From assembly GCA_016800925.1 (NCBI GenBank), contig JABCPU010000302.1, forward strand, positions 18,224 through 82,223: a DNA stretch of 64,000 nt, read 5' to 3'. The stretch's first letter is position 1, and every line of letters begins with the position of its first letter. A program made the translations under genes and the position numbers. Below are positions 44,888-56,661 of this stretch, one piece after another. Source of the DNA: Suillus spraguei. Taxonomy: Eukaryota > Basidiomycota > Agaricomycetes > Boletales > Suillaceae. Below the pieces are notes generated by a model. That model was given only the letters and a program-made list of their open reading frames with translations. It had not been told where the DNA came from and ran no database searches.

Positions 44888-45215
44888 CTGTAATGATAGT
44901 ATAAGCTTAAGACGCTCAATAAAGCAACGGCTTATTAAGACTCAAAGATTCTTGGTCTCCGAATAATTTTTGATAAAATATTTGACGCATTCACAGAGTC
45001 ATGTAAGACAACCGATGGTGAAGTCAGCAACGTGGCGTGAGAGTCCTCCCGGGAGCTGCCGGACAACTCTGCTTCCGGTTTTGCTGATGGCCCCTTGCCG
45101 TACAACTCTCAAGTAAACACGAAACAGCTAGGTCTTAGGTGAGAGAGTTTTGCTCATCAATATCATAGGGTTCTAAATATTCCTCTGATCTCCCTCCTAA
45201 AAGGTGCAATTGCAA

Positions 45216-45855
45216 ATGGTTGACGGTACTCGCCTTATCCGGTCTGCAAAGTCTGGTAGTGATTGGACTTTCAACGATCTCATGGCATACAACATCACCG
45301 TCACGCCTCAGTCGCCTGAACAGTTTTTTCGTCAAAACCATGGAACGCTCTTGGAGGGTGTAGATCCATCCCTCCTTAATCCCAGCCTTAATGACGAGAA
45401 TATCTCAGACGCCGTTTTCGAATATCTAGGCCATCTTGACCTGGCTACCAATGTCACTCAAGAAAGTTTCATTGACGTGTTTGCTCAGAAAACTCTTCAG
45501 ATACTCGGCTTCGTTGAACGTGGCTTAATCCTCACCGCACGTCATAATATCCCACTACGGATCTGTGGCGATAACCAGCGAGTTGCCGAAACAGATGTGT
45601 GTCTGCTCGATCTGCGATCGATGATCTTGCTTGTTTTGCAAGATGACAAAACCGTATTCAGTAGGTCTTATCCAGAACCACAGGTCATTGCAGAAGCGAT
45701 TGCCGCGTATCAAGACAACAATGAGAAACGGATCCTCAGATCACTCCCCCCTTGATGCCATGACTATTCCGTGCATCACTATGGTTGGCACTCGACCTAT
45801 CTTCTATCTCGTCCCTGTCACCGAAGCGCTCAGCAATGCGGTTGCGATTGAGTAA
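45216..45855 (+). pseudogene. PD-(D/E)XK-like nuclease-fold family protein of Agaricomycetes, frameshifted
   Basis: Reads SDWTFNDLMAYNITVTPQSP, VFEYLGHLDLATNVTQESFI, FAQKTLQILGFVERGLILTA, RICGDNQRVAETDVCLLDLR, LLVLQDDKTVFSR and PEPQVIAEAIAAYQDNNEKR. A frameshift near 45740 moves the ending (DAMTIPCITMVGTRPIFYLV) to another frame, which then stops early at 45855. Family members usually continue for another 40-50 residues. The D-x(n)-(D/E)-x-K pattern (ETDV..QDDK) suggests a PD-(D/E)XK nuclease fold; this is inference. The family is common in Agaricomycetes; role unknown. Confidence 0.6.
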
Positions 45856-46044
45856 AGTGTTGTGCTGGTACTTTACGTCTTGTCCTTCCGTCTTTTCAAG
45901 TGTCGTATTTCGCTTTAAGTTGACACCTGAAGGATGCGCAGAAGTGGGCATGTCCACCATTTCTATCGTCAATGTGGACCTTCATTTCAGACCGTGAGCA
46001 TGCCTTAGATCTTTGTATGTATGCCTATCATTTTATGGCGCTAG

Positions 46045-46476
46045 TCAGCGAGTAAAAGGCTGAAGAGTCATATTTGAATGCGTCAACCTCGGACTTAAGA
46101 TCAGAGCTCCACCGATCTGGAGTACATCCCCGAATGGAGTCTGAGGCATGTCGTTGGAGTCGTCTGTAGATCTAGCTAGAATGGAGGCGACTCTATCTTC
46201 CAGCTGCTGACTCGGTAGGAGTTGCGCCTGAGGCTTCGTCTTCTGGAAGAACTCGCTTAGCTCGTGCAAGTCCTGAACCAGGACTCCCAAGTCTTCATCC
46301 CGCAAACAGGGGCTCTTGGTGGGCATTCTTGCATAGTATCTTTGTATTTCCGTCATGGGTTGTTCTAGAGTTTCGTATTGACCTCTCTGTCCGGTGCACA
46401 GGCCTTGCTGCGGCAGTTGAAAGTAAATAGTTTCTTGCTCCGCCTCGGGATCGACATGAAACAAGAGCGCATGCAA
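46045..46476 (-). CDS. unknown protein or exon, 143 codons
   Basis: Open frame MHALLFHVDPEAEQETIYFQ, QPMTEIQRYYARMPTKSPCL, RDEDLGVLVQDLHELSEFFQ and PQAQLLPSQQLEDRVASILA, with a stop at 46045. A CAG-type acceptor may lie just upstream. No family recognised. It sits on the same strand as the Tao3 fragment, and composition is protein-like, but it could be another displaced exon. Confidence 0.35.
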   Translation of the reverse strand: MHALLFHVDPEAEQETIYFQLPQQGLCTGQRGQYETLEQPMTEIQRYYARMPTKSPCLRDEDLGVLVQDLHELSEFFQKTKPQAQLLPSQQLEDRVASILARSTDDSNDMPQTPFGDVLQIGGALILSPRLTHSNMTLQPFTR

Positions 46477-47279
46477 ACTTCACACTGATCAGAATGATAT
46501 AACTCGGCTGTCACATTTAATCCTTCCTGCCTTTTCGACGGATATTCCTTAGACTCACTCTGTCCTTAGCCTGCATGCATTGTTCTGGCCTAAGGCCCCA
46601 TTCACATTTTCGTTTGGTGGATTCTGACAGTTTTGGTTGATCTGTTCAGATTCTAGGCTGATATGTGCGCACCTCGAGGATATACAATCTCATGTTTCTA
46701 AGACGACCCTCGCGAGATGTGAAGGTTCATTCCATTTCATAGATAGACTATTACGAATAGATCCTTTCGATCGCCTTTTCTCATTGTGGGTGATTGACCT
46801 CGGCCTGCGCCGTCTTGAGGTCATATTAGCGTGTACCAGTACCAGCCAGCAAATAGGAAATACCTTTCCAATGGGGTGCAAGAGACGAGTCAACGTATCG
46901 GCAAAAGCAATCTTGAACCGAAGACCATGCGCATTTGCGAAAGACTTGGCTAATAATTCCAGAAACTCGGCTCCCTCCTCAAATGCCTCTGGCGGCCATA
47001 CCTAGCTGATACATGAACACAAAAATACAGAGGACAGGATCTCACTCTCAGTTGAACGTGACAGAGCCCTTTCACTAGATGCTTGTACTTCGTATCGAGG
47101 TCTTTCACCACTTGACCCTTTGTTACAGGCTCGAGCTCGCAAAGAAAACGATCCGTGACACTCACAAAGCTGGCGGATAATTAGTTTGGATAATGGTACA
47201 GTAACGACGCCATGCTCACCGAACGTTTGCTAAGTGTCCGAGCAGTGTAGCATACAGTTCAGCATTAAGCCGATGATTA

Positions 47280-47287
47280 GCTGACCA
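47280..47287. repeat. 8-bp target-site duplication of hAT element, left
   Basis: GCTGACCA, repeated exactly at 49459-49466. Eight bases is the hAT hallmark. Confidence 0.95.
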
Positions 47288-49458
47288 TAGTGCTGCCGCA
47301 GTCCGGTCCCGAACCATGGTTCGAACCTGAACCCATCCAGACTGGACCAGTGGTTCGGTCACAGGTTTGGTCTCTCTCCTGGACCGAACCCCCTAACAGG
47401 TTCGGGGTTCGATGTCGTCACTGAAAAATGCGGACCGGTTCGGACGCGTCCGAACCGGTCCGAATCTGCACCATGTGCACAATTCCAGCTGCGTGTTTTT
47501 CGTGAGGCTTCCTGTCAGTTTAAGTAGTGCGCTCACCAACTTCTGTTCCTTCTCTTCTTTTGACAGTAGCATTCCCCACATTGCACAAGCAACAAGGGTA
47601 CTTTTTTCAGCTATGCAACGACTCGAAGCACCGGTACTATGTTCACCGTCTCTCATGTTTGATAAGTTGCTAACTTCTAATGTTTTTTCATTCAGAATAT
47701 ACCTACTACTGTGGTGATTCCTGGGTTTTCCACCAAGTTTGCGCAATGGATTGTCATTTTGGAACTTGAAGGTGCGCAACATTTTTTTATTTAGTTTGAG
47801 ATATATATATTCACTTGTGGTATAGGTTCAACATTTGCACTCCCTGCTGTAACTATGTTCGAGTCGTCTGCACCAGCCCGTCGTCCTGACGGTTTGTTGA
47901 AAAGTGCTGAAGAGATGGAGTGGATACACAACCCAGATGATGACACTACCATCCTCCTCCCCTCCTCCATCCAAAGGCACTCTCAATTCATTCATTCGTC
48001 GTTCAGGCCACGCTGTCAAGCCTACAGAGAAGATCCGGGAGACTGCCAGCAGTATCCAGCCAAACGGTCAGCTGTAGGACCTCCTGCCCCTGCACCCAAG
48101 AAAGCACTCATGCACACCAGGAATGAAGAGCGTGAAGGGAAAATCATACGCGGATTTCAGGCTTTCAGCACATGAGTGGGCAGAGTTGGAGTTGATCCGT
48201 GAAGTCCTCCAGGTAAGTCATTTCTCTCTACCTTCTGCAATTATGCTTATGTGCTGCACACCGCACACCAAGGAGCCGGCAGATGCTCAACAGAGCTTCT
48301 CTGCCACACGTGAACCAACCGTATGGAGAACCATTCAAGTGCTCGAATGTCTTCAAGACACTTTGCAAAACATGGCGAACGCGTCAAAATTTGCCCGTTT
48401 CTCAACGGCCATTGAAGCTGGTGTCACTAATCTCCGCAAGTGGTATAGTAAGACTGACGACACAGATGTATATTTCATTTGTCTTGGTATGTATCTCGTA
48501 TCTATTCTAATGCCTTTGAACATCATTGACCTTGTTGGTGTAGCGCTGGACCCCAACTACAAGGTCGCGTACGCAAAAGACAAATGGACCGCTCATTTTT
48601 TCAAACAAGGCATGCAATGCCTCGAGAGCACGGTACGTCGCTCATCACTCATTTCTGTCAATTGTATACTAATCTTACATAGTTTGATATGTATCATCGC
48701 AGTAGTACTCCCTCGCAGGCTCCTGCAGAGCCGTCTGTTACTGCACCTCCCTCGCTTGCTCGCCAAGGCTCGTATGGCCATAATTGGATGCGAAGCTCTG
48801 TCAAATCGCATGTCGTGAATGACGCAACCACACGAAGGCCTCGTCAAGAACTCGAGGACTATCTAGATGCACCGCTCGAGGACGTCAACAATGTGGTGGC
48901 TTGGTGGGGTGTACGTCTCGTTATTTTATTTGTATTGCTTTCGTACTGACATGATTCAAAAAACTTCAAATCACCATTCTATACAATACCCAACTATTTC
49001 CCGCATTGCAAAGGACTACCTCGCCATTCAGGGATCAGCTGTTGTGTCTGAGAGAGCATTTTCGAGCGGCGGTGTTACTGGGACCGTGCGTCGCAGCTGT
49101 TTGAAGCCAACAACATTCGAGGCTCTTCAATTGCTCAAGAGCGCATACCGCCAAGGTCACATCTCCGCAACAGCCCAGGCTGAATTCGCCGCTCCTTATG
49201 ATAACCACGTCGATGTCAATGAAGAGTTCTAGTAGCTATTCGTATTGTACATGTCATTTTCGTTTTGATTTTTTTGCTAATTAAATCAACGGTTCGAGGG
49301 TTCGAACGCGTTCTGAACCTGAACTGAACCCTTGCGAACGCATTCGAAGGCGTCTGGTCCAGGGTTCGCCCATCTTGCTTGAACCTGACCACTGGTCGAG
49401 TTCGGGGTTTGCAGATATAGGGTGATGAACCTAACCGAACCGGACTTCGGCAGCACTA
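47288..49458. mobile_element. hAT element with intact ends (2171 bp)
   Basis: Ends TAGTGCTGCCG...CGGCAGCACTA with inverted repeats of about 20 bp (AGTGCTGCCGMAGTCCGGT), flanked by the 8-bp duplication GCTGACCA. Both ends carry arrays of GGTTCG/CGAACC subterminal motifs (47300-47470 and 49290-49440). The interior holds a plus-strand transposase remnant. It is inserted in the Tao3 fragment. Confidence 0.95.
47855..49232 (+). pseudogene. hAT transposase, C-terminal part, multi-exon
   Basis: Exon pieces joined through short introns give RLSAHEWAELELIREVLQ, REPTVWRTIQVLECLQDTLQ, AIEAGVTNLRKWYSKTDDTD, ALDPNYKVAYAKDKW, LEDYLDAPLEDVNNVVAWWG, YPTISRIAKDYLAIQGSAVV and SERAFSSGG, then RSCLKPTTFEALQLLKSAYR. 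The last blocks are the hAT C-terminal dimerisation domain, and ALDP is the usual core motif. The catalytic N-terminal RNase H segment and BED zinc finger are short or missing compared with about 600-700 aa in full hAT transposases, so the copy is probably non-autonomous. Confidence 0.8.
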
Positions 49459-49466
49459 GCTGACCA
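49459..49466. repeat. 8-bp target-site duplication of hAT element, right
   Basis: GCTGACCA, identical to the left copy. Confidence 0.95.
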
Positions 49467-49600
49467 TGCAAGGAGCTTCAAGTCCGGTCTCTTAAGCTGC
49501 TTGAACGTTGTTTCCTCCAGGGTAAATCCCAGTGCGTCTTTGGACAGAACGGACCAGACGGCAATCTTCTGGACTATCATATAGTACTGTGAACCCCAGT

Positions 49601-50477
49601 ATCATTCCTCCTGGCCTATAATATGCCATTTGTCACATTGGTAGCCGCTTCACTCGTTATCAACCCCTCCTTCAGCGCTGACTCTGACTCAGACACGTGG
49701 GTGTTCAACGGCTACTGTGGACCGAGTTCTCTGTCTGAGCAACTTGGTGTTGGCGACACCATCATTGTTTATTAATACACCCTGCACATGAGTTCCATCC
49801 CCACCCCTTCCCCCATATTTACCGCTACCATTATGCACATTGTGGGGTGGGGTGGAGGCCATGTTAAGTTTGGTGTGCATACCGAGGCCACTGCTGGCAT
49901 TCCGACTTACCAGGGCCCTTGCACCATTTGTCTTCCACTACGGATATGCCGTCTCTTTTGGTGGCAGCGACTCTGGTGATGGATATTTCCTTTCCCTTGC
50001 TTATCTGTGATCCTGCAGTCACAGTGATTCCATCACATCGATTCATTTGTCAGTATCCATTTGCTTGCCTTGTATCACTCAGCAGCCTATTGTGACTTAC
50101 CCTTTCATTCATAGGTTTCAAGATGCGCTTCAGTCATGTGCATGAACCCCAGTGAAAACTGGACATTCTGAAATCTGCTAAAACAGATGTAAATATACAC
50201 AAAGCTACTTTGCACCTTACATACCTGGTCTTATCTACGGTACATAATCGACGCATTTTGCTAACACAACATTCAGGCTATAGACTGCTTCCTCGTTTCA
50301 CGTGTTGACTTTGTGTTTAGCAAACGAGAATTACAAGCAGTGCCCGGTCCATACTATGGCTACTACTCACACACGTCGTAATGCTCTGTACTCGTCACTA
50401 GCGCATGTAGTCCTTGTTGCACTATTGCTGCACCCACCATAATACATACTTTTATGTGGCAGAGTGGGATTTTTTCT
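49601..50477. other. no gene recognised
   Basis: Short open frames on both strands (for example at 49864-50046 minus) with no family resemblance and no convincing splice structure. Confidence 0.4.
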
Positions 50478-51210
50478 ATGGGTTACCTCTCACTGCCAGC
50501 ACTCAAAAACCTCAAAAAGTATTCCTATAAAGGTGTAGATGAGTGGGTACTGTTCCATTGAGTGTTCTTTTGCTGTCATACTGAACTTTGAAAATAAGAT
50601 CTTTGGTTTTGCGTTATCTCCTTACGCCATATTGGAATTGGTTCATCAAGCTCTTTCCACTCACCATCGCCCCAAATACCGTATGTTATTACCACTTAGT
50701 TCTTGGCGTCAGTCAAACTTGTTCAGATAACCTTGCTTGGCCTGTGTATTGTCGCTTTCAATGTCATCACGCTACTATATTACGACCCACTTTATTTGAC
50801 GGAGAAAGATGGAGCAGTCAGGCCTCCTCAGTGGATCTACTTCACGTGCGCGCATTCTATTGTTTGTGTCAAGCTTGTGTCACGCTGACCCTCGAAACTT
50901 AGATGGGCGATTGGGTTGTTCATGTACCAAAGTCTAGACGCAGTGGACGGGTGAGTAGATACCTTACCACCGGTCTATATCCATGCTTATCCAAGTGCAG
51001 CAAGCAGGCACGGAGAACGGGAATGGCTGGTCCTTTGGGAGAAATGTTGAATCATGGTCTGCATGCGCGTTTCCTGACGCGCATATATATCTAACCTTTT
51101 TTCATAGGTTGCGACGCGCTTAACACTACAGTATGCTGCCTTTACTTCAAGTCGTGATTCTGGCCTCATCCTATGTACTTTTCCAGCTTGAGGTCGTTCT
51201 TGCGGTCCAC
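50478..51210 (+). pseudogene. EPT1: 5' part of ethanolamine/choline phosphotransferase
   Basis: The enzyme transfers phosphoethanolamine or phosphocholine from its CDP form to diacylglycerol in the ER/Golgi membrane. From ATG 50478: MGYLSLPALKNLKKYSYKGV; 50599-50680 LRYLLTPYWNWFIKLFPLTI; 50728-50845 ITLLGLCIVAFNVITLLYYD and EKDGAVRPPQWIYFT; 50903-50950 WAIGLFMYQSLDAVDG; 51001-51056 KQARRTGMAGPLGEMLNHG; 51108-51130 CDALNTT; 51187 LEVVLAVH. Introns are canonical. The CDP-alcohol motif D-x2-DG-x2-AR is intact, but the first Asp of the terminal D-x3-D is Asn (LNHGCD). The exon 1-2 join is out of frame. At about 51210 the sequence switches without spacer to HisRS. Confidence 0.9.
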
Positions 51211-52405
51211 AGGACAAGATTCGATCAATATCCTCTGCTGTAGACAAGTTGGACAAGGTTGGTCGATAGAGATGCATTTTCGATGCTGGTTCTAATTGCG
51301 TGCAGCTTCCTGGCTAGAAGTAAAGAAAGAAATGACGGAAGAGAAAGGCCTTTCTCCAGATGTCCTGATAGATTGGAGAGTATGTCAAGCACAAAGTAGG
51401 CAGCCTTGATTTTATGCAAAGCCAAGTATCTCATCTCAATTTGTTATACAGGTGGTCCATCGCTACTCGATCTTTTGAAAGCGGATGCCACTCTCATGGC
51501 AAACCCGAGCGCGAAGCAGGGCATTTCAGACATGGATATTCTCTTTACTCTCCTATGAGCATATAAAGTGCTTGACAAAGTAAGCTCGCTTTCCGTGAAT
51601 TAGAACATGATATATATTAATGTATGCATAGATCTCGTTCGATATGTCTCTCGCCCGTGGTCTAGACTATTATACAGGCATCATCTATGAAGCGATCGTC
51701 GAAGCATCAGCACCACCAGCTCTTTCCGCAAATGCAACAGAGTCCCCAGCCCCAGCCCCCCCAAAACCGAAACCCTCGAAAAAAGCCAAAGCTGATGATA
51801 ACGAAGAGGATGGAGTGGATGAATCGCAGGTTGGTGTCGGGTCCATTGCTGCTGGTGGCCGGTACAATAACCTGGTTGGTATGTTCACTGCCGCTGCCGC
51901 TGCTGAAGGGAAGAAGGCACCAGGGCTCCCATGTATTGGGGTCAGTATTGGTCTTGACCGTATCTTTGCAATTGTGTGGCCAAAGTGGGTCGAGAAGAGG
52001 ATGCGGAGTAAAGAGACCATGGTATACATGTTGGCTGCTGGTGATGGCTTGTCGGAAGAGCGGATTGCACTCGTGCAGGAACTCAGGGAAGCAGGCATAA
52101 AGGTTAGTCAAATTGTCGTTTTCCAATTCATGTATTAACTCTTTTTTTTCAGACTGACTTCCTCGCAAAGAGGAAACTGAAGCTCACTGCGCAGTTCATG
52201 GCTGGTGAAAAGGATGAAGTTCCTTTTGCTGTGATTTTGGGCGGTTATGAGCTCAAGGAAGGTTTGGTGACTGTTAAAGAGCAAAAGTGGGAATTCGTAG
52301 ATGGGAAGAAGACAAAAGTTCAGTCGGCAGATCAAGGTATGAAGGTGTGGCGGGACGAACTGATTAGTTGGATCAAGCAAACACCTACATATCAAGGCTG
52401 GTCGA
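51211..52405 (+). pseudogene. HTS1: histidyl-tRNA synthetase, C-terminal half, fused after EPT1
   Basis: HisRS charges tRNA-His. Pieces: DKIRSISSAVDKLDK, VKKEMTEEKGLSPDV, GPSLLDLLKADATLMANPSA, SDMDILFTLL (TGA at 51556-51558) AYKVLDK, then MSLARGLDYYTGIIYEAIVE (histidine-binding LARGLDYYTG), GSIAAGGRYNNLVGMF, CIGVSIGLDRIFAIVWPKWV (motif 3), ERIALVQELREAGIK, intron, KRKLKLTAQFMAGEKDEVPF, AVILGGYELKEGLV and WIKQTPTYQGW. The last exons are the anticodon-binding domain. The N-terminal half with motifs 1 and 2 is absent. At about 52400 it passes directly into SEC23. Confidence 0.92.
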
Positions 52406-53458
<1,053 letters not shown>

Positions 53459-53471
53459 TGCTGTGTATTAT

Positions 53472-53743
53472 CATCAGGAAATTCACACATTCCTTAACAT
53501 GCTTAATCAGCTTAACTCACTTATCTCAAAACTTGTTTGCTCTCTCTCACATCATTCACCTGGCATATCTTATATTTTTGAGTGCGAAATACAATAAAAC
53601 ATGTATATTAATATATCTCAACTTTTTTTTTCTGAATTCATTCACATTGAAATTTTGGACAAGTAGATTCAATTTCACCAAGGCAGTTAAGTGTAAATAA
53701 GTCCGCATAAGGGCACATCAAGGAATGTGTGAATTTCCTGATG
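53472..53743 (-). repeat. MITE copy 4
   Basis: 272 bp, same orientation as copy 2. It lies in the intron that begins after SEC23 exon end GATTACAG (donor GTCTGT) and whose acceptor (CTTACAG, 53834) belongs to an amidase exon. Flanks AT and CA; no clear 2-bp duplication. Confidence 0.95.
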
Positions 53744-53834
53744 CAACGGCTGAATGTGTTAGTTTTATTGGTACACAAGGAAGGTGATGTTCTCGATTCT
53801 TCCAACTAAGACGATAACTGGCTTTGTCTTACAG

Positions 53835-54085
53835 CCGTCCGGCCTGGATTTGAAGTAATTCGATCTTCTCATGGGTCATTAGCACGGTTAGTCGCTACCT
53901 GCATCACTTGGCTCATTCTTGACTATTTTCTAGGTCTGTTCAGGACTGTGAATTGTTCTGCAAAACTATCTTTGGCCAAAAAGGACTCGTCTCACCAGAA
54001 TGTTTCCATGCCGTACCACGCTGTCGAGCTCCCTTCCAAGCTTGCTTTGACTATTACCTGTCAGGAACAGGCGTGTCATTTGTGG
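53835..54085 (+). pseudogene. amidase (fungal acetamidase-type) fragment
   Basis: Two exon pieces joined through an intron (GTTAGT..TTCTAG) give RPGFEVIRSSHGSLARSVQD, CELFCKTIFGQKGLVSPECF and, after a frame change, ACFDYYLS. G(P)LARSVQD followed by the L/F-F-C-K stretch matches the amidase-signature family downstream of the catalytic Ser. It is far too short to act and is enclosed between SEC23 and a Cys-rich gene. Confidence 0.65.
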
Positions 54086-54096
54086 AACTCTATTCC

Positions 54097-56661
54097 TGAT
54101 GTCAGCCAGCTCCCTGCGAGCGCCTCAGGGTCCCTGTCGTTGCTCAACCTGCAATCGTCATCCTGTTCGCCGGTTTGTTCCGGAGATGGCATTTGCTCCT
54201 CTTCTGGGACGTGTCAATGTCCAAGCGGATTCACCGGTTCATCTTGCGAGGCATGCTCGTCTGGTTTCTTCGGACCGGAGTGTCAGGCCTGTCCGTCAGG
54301 GTGTACTTCATGCGATGATGGAATCTCGGGCACGGGACGTTGCTTGGTGCCAGTAGTGTCAAACCTGCCATCGGAGTTGCAATTGTATCAATGGCGAATG
54401 TGGCGCTAACGGACAGTGTACCTGTCTTAGTGGTTGGACCTCGGCGTCAAACGGAACTCAATGTGCTGCATGTGCGGCCGGTTTCTTTTTAGCTACAAAC
54501 GGGAACTGCGAAAGTCAGTTACAATACATTCTTTTTCTGTCTCACCAATCTCATCTTTGATTTCAGTTTGTCAGTTGGGTTGTCAACAGTGTGCTGATGG
54601 CACCGGGGACTGCATTACTTGCGCGTCCGGCTTTACTCAGGACAGGAACGACCGCACAATGTGCGATGCCATTCCGCAAACTACGTCAAATCGCACGACT
54701 TGTCCTACCGGAAGTTACAGTGCTGGGTCTAGTTGCACGATTTTGTTCGCCGCTTTGCACGACTTGTACCGGGCCAAATTCGAACGATTGTGTCATTTGC
54801 GGATCCGGCACGTACAAGTTTAATGGGTCATGTGTGACGACCAGTTCTGGAGGTGTTTGCTCAGGCTCCAATATGATTGCCAACAATGACAAGCATGAGT
54901 GCGACAGTAAGTGTATCCCACTGTGCATTGACGTGTACTCAATATGTAATTCTCAGCTTGTGGACCGAAGTGCACGACCTGCCAGATATCCAATTTCAAT
55001 GTGGCATCTACCGTCAATCAAGCTCAGTGTACCGGCTGTCTTCCTGGTTTTGTCTTGTCACATCAGGAAATTCACACATTCCTTGACGTGCCCTTATGCG
55101 GACTTATTTACACTTAACTGCCTTGGTGAAATTGAATCTACTTGTCCAAAATTTCAATGTGAATGAATTCAGAAAAAAAAAAGTTGAGATATATTAATAT
55201 ACATGTTTTATTGTATTTCACACTCAAAAAATATAAGATATGCCAGGTGAATGATGTGAGAGAGAGCAAACAAGTTTTGAGATAAGTGAGTTAAGCTGTT
55301 AAGCATGTTAAGGAATGTGTGAATTTCCTGATGCACAAGAGCAGTGTGTGACAAGTTGTCCATCTGGTACTTTCCTATCTCCTCAAGATAATTTGACGTG
55401 TCCAGGTACGGACTGTCTCAATTCGATTGATTACTAAATTAGACTGATGTCGTCATGTATTCAGCTTGTTCTTCATCCTGTAGTAGCTGTGCGGGAAGCG
55501 CTACCACCTGCTTGACATGCGCGAACAACTTGCTAGCTTCAAACGGGCAGTGCGTCAGTTCTTGTCCCTCCAACACGTTTAGTTCTTCCGGGTCCTGCGT
55601 TTCCTGCCATGCTGACTGTGCAACATGTTCAGGTGCATCCTTTAACCAGTGCACAAGTTGCAACAAAGCACTCCCTGTCCTTACAAGTGGTCGCTGTCTC
55701 GCTACTTGCAGTCAGAACCAGTATTTCGACACAACGTCCTCAACATGCCAGTCTTGCGATTCCAGCTGTGCTAGCTGTTCAGGCGCCGGTCTGAATAACT
55801 GCCTCGCTTGCTCAAGTTCTAGTCAAGTTCTGCGTGGGGTGCTTGCACGTCAGCTAACTGCACCAGCGGTACAAGTGTTATCCCAAGTCTTGGGGCGTGC
55901 CTTTCAGAACTTGTACAAGTCTTACCTTCTGGTACCAGTTCAGGCGCGCTTCCCTCAGGGCTATCGACTCCTATTACAACCACAACCCAACAATTGCAGT
56001 GGTGGGAGATTTTACTCATGGCGCTTGGATGTGCTTTCATCTTTGTGGCCTTTTTATACTGCTGGCGGCGCCGAGCTCGCAAGCAGCGAGCAAAGGAGAC
56101 AGCAGCATTTGCGTCTGCTAAGGCCCTCCACAAGCAAAACTGGAGATGGCGACTTGCCTGCTTTGGAGAGAGGCTTTTGGGCACAATCGTAGCACGCGGC
56201 CTGAGATGGAGGAAATTGCTTTATGGAAACTGCGTGCTGCGGAGGAGGCACGGCACCATAAGGAAATGGAGACGCTTATGGGCGCACACGAGCACTCTCG
56301 CTCGGGATCGAGCCGATCTCCTTCGCTTCATCTCTACAACCATTGCGAATCATATGATTACTCCGATGTTAATAGGCTATCAGGTTCCCTGTATTCCCAA
56401 ACGACAGGGAATGTTCGTTCCAGACCCGAACCTCGGCAGCCTGTCAAATCGGACCCTTTGAGTTCTCGATTTTCGACAACGACACTTGGATCTTCAGTAC
56501 CCAAGAGACCAAACGTGTTGAAATGTCAGCTACTGCCTTCTAAACCGCTAACCGCCGCCGAGTCGTACGCTGCATCTGTAAGGCAGTCCCCGGAACCTGA
56601 CCCATCACATTGGATCACACCTACAAATACGGGCGGATCTCGCAACCTCTTCCGTAAATAA
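54097..56661 (+). pseudogene. Cys-rich (furin/EGF-like) single-pass membrane protein, broken by MITE and frameshifts
   Basis: The ectodomain is a run of Cys-rich repeats: SCSPVCSGDGICSSSGTCQC, CEACSSGFFGPECQACPSGC, VCQLGCQQCADGTGDCITCA, ICGSGTYKFNGSC, CSSSCSSCAGSATTCLTCAN, CVSCHADCATCSGASFNQCT and CQSCDSSCASCSGAGLNNCL. One transmembrane helix follows at about 56000-56065 (WEILLMALGCAFIFVAFLYC then WRRRARKQRAK). A cytoplasmic tail of about 190 residues has NRSTRPEMEEIALWKLRAAE, SRSGSSRSPSL and ends NLFRK. Frameshifts occur near 54365, 54740, 54935 and 55830. MITE copy 5 sits in frame-exact position: removing it plus CA restores GFVLSQEQCV. Receptor-like, ligand unknown. The N-terminus is replaced by amidase sequence. 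Confidence 0.8.
55061..55333 (+). repeat. MITE copy 5, in an exon of the Cys-rich gene
   Basis: 273 bp, same orientation as copies 1 and 3. CA on both sides; deletion of the element and one CA restores the reading frame of the host exon (TTGTCACAAGAG), which proves a precise 2-bp target duplication. Confidence 0.97.

Larger units (their letters stand above)
46740..49600 (-). pseudogene. Tao3/Furry-like cell morphogenesis protein fragment, split by a hAT element
   Basis: Right piece (about 49560-49467) reads IAVWSVLSKDALGFTLEETT, FKQLKRPDLKLLAWS; left piece (47279 to about 46740) continues ANHRLNAELYATLLGHLANV, SVTDRFLCELEPVTKGQVVK, DLDTKYKHLVKGLCHVQLR, WPPEAFEEGAEFLELLAKSF, ANAHGLRFKIAFADTLTRLL, HPIGK and WEKAIERIY-like sequence, where stops appear. 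These match the N-terminal region of the Furry/Tao3/Mor2 family, giant HEAT-like scaffolds of the RAM pathway in polarised growth. Reading passes exactly across the hAT target site (one GCTGACCA copy). The fragment is a small part of a protein of over 2000 aa. Confidence 0.75.
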
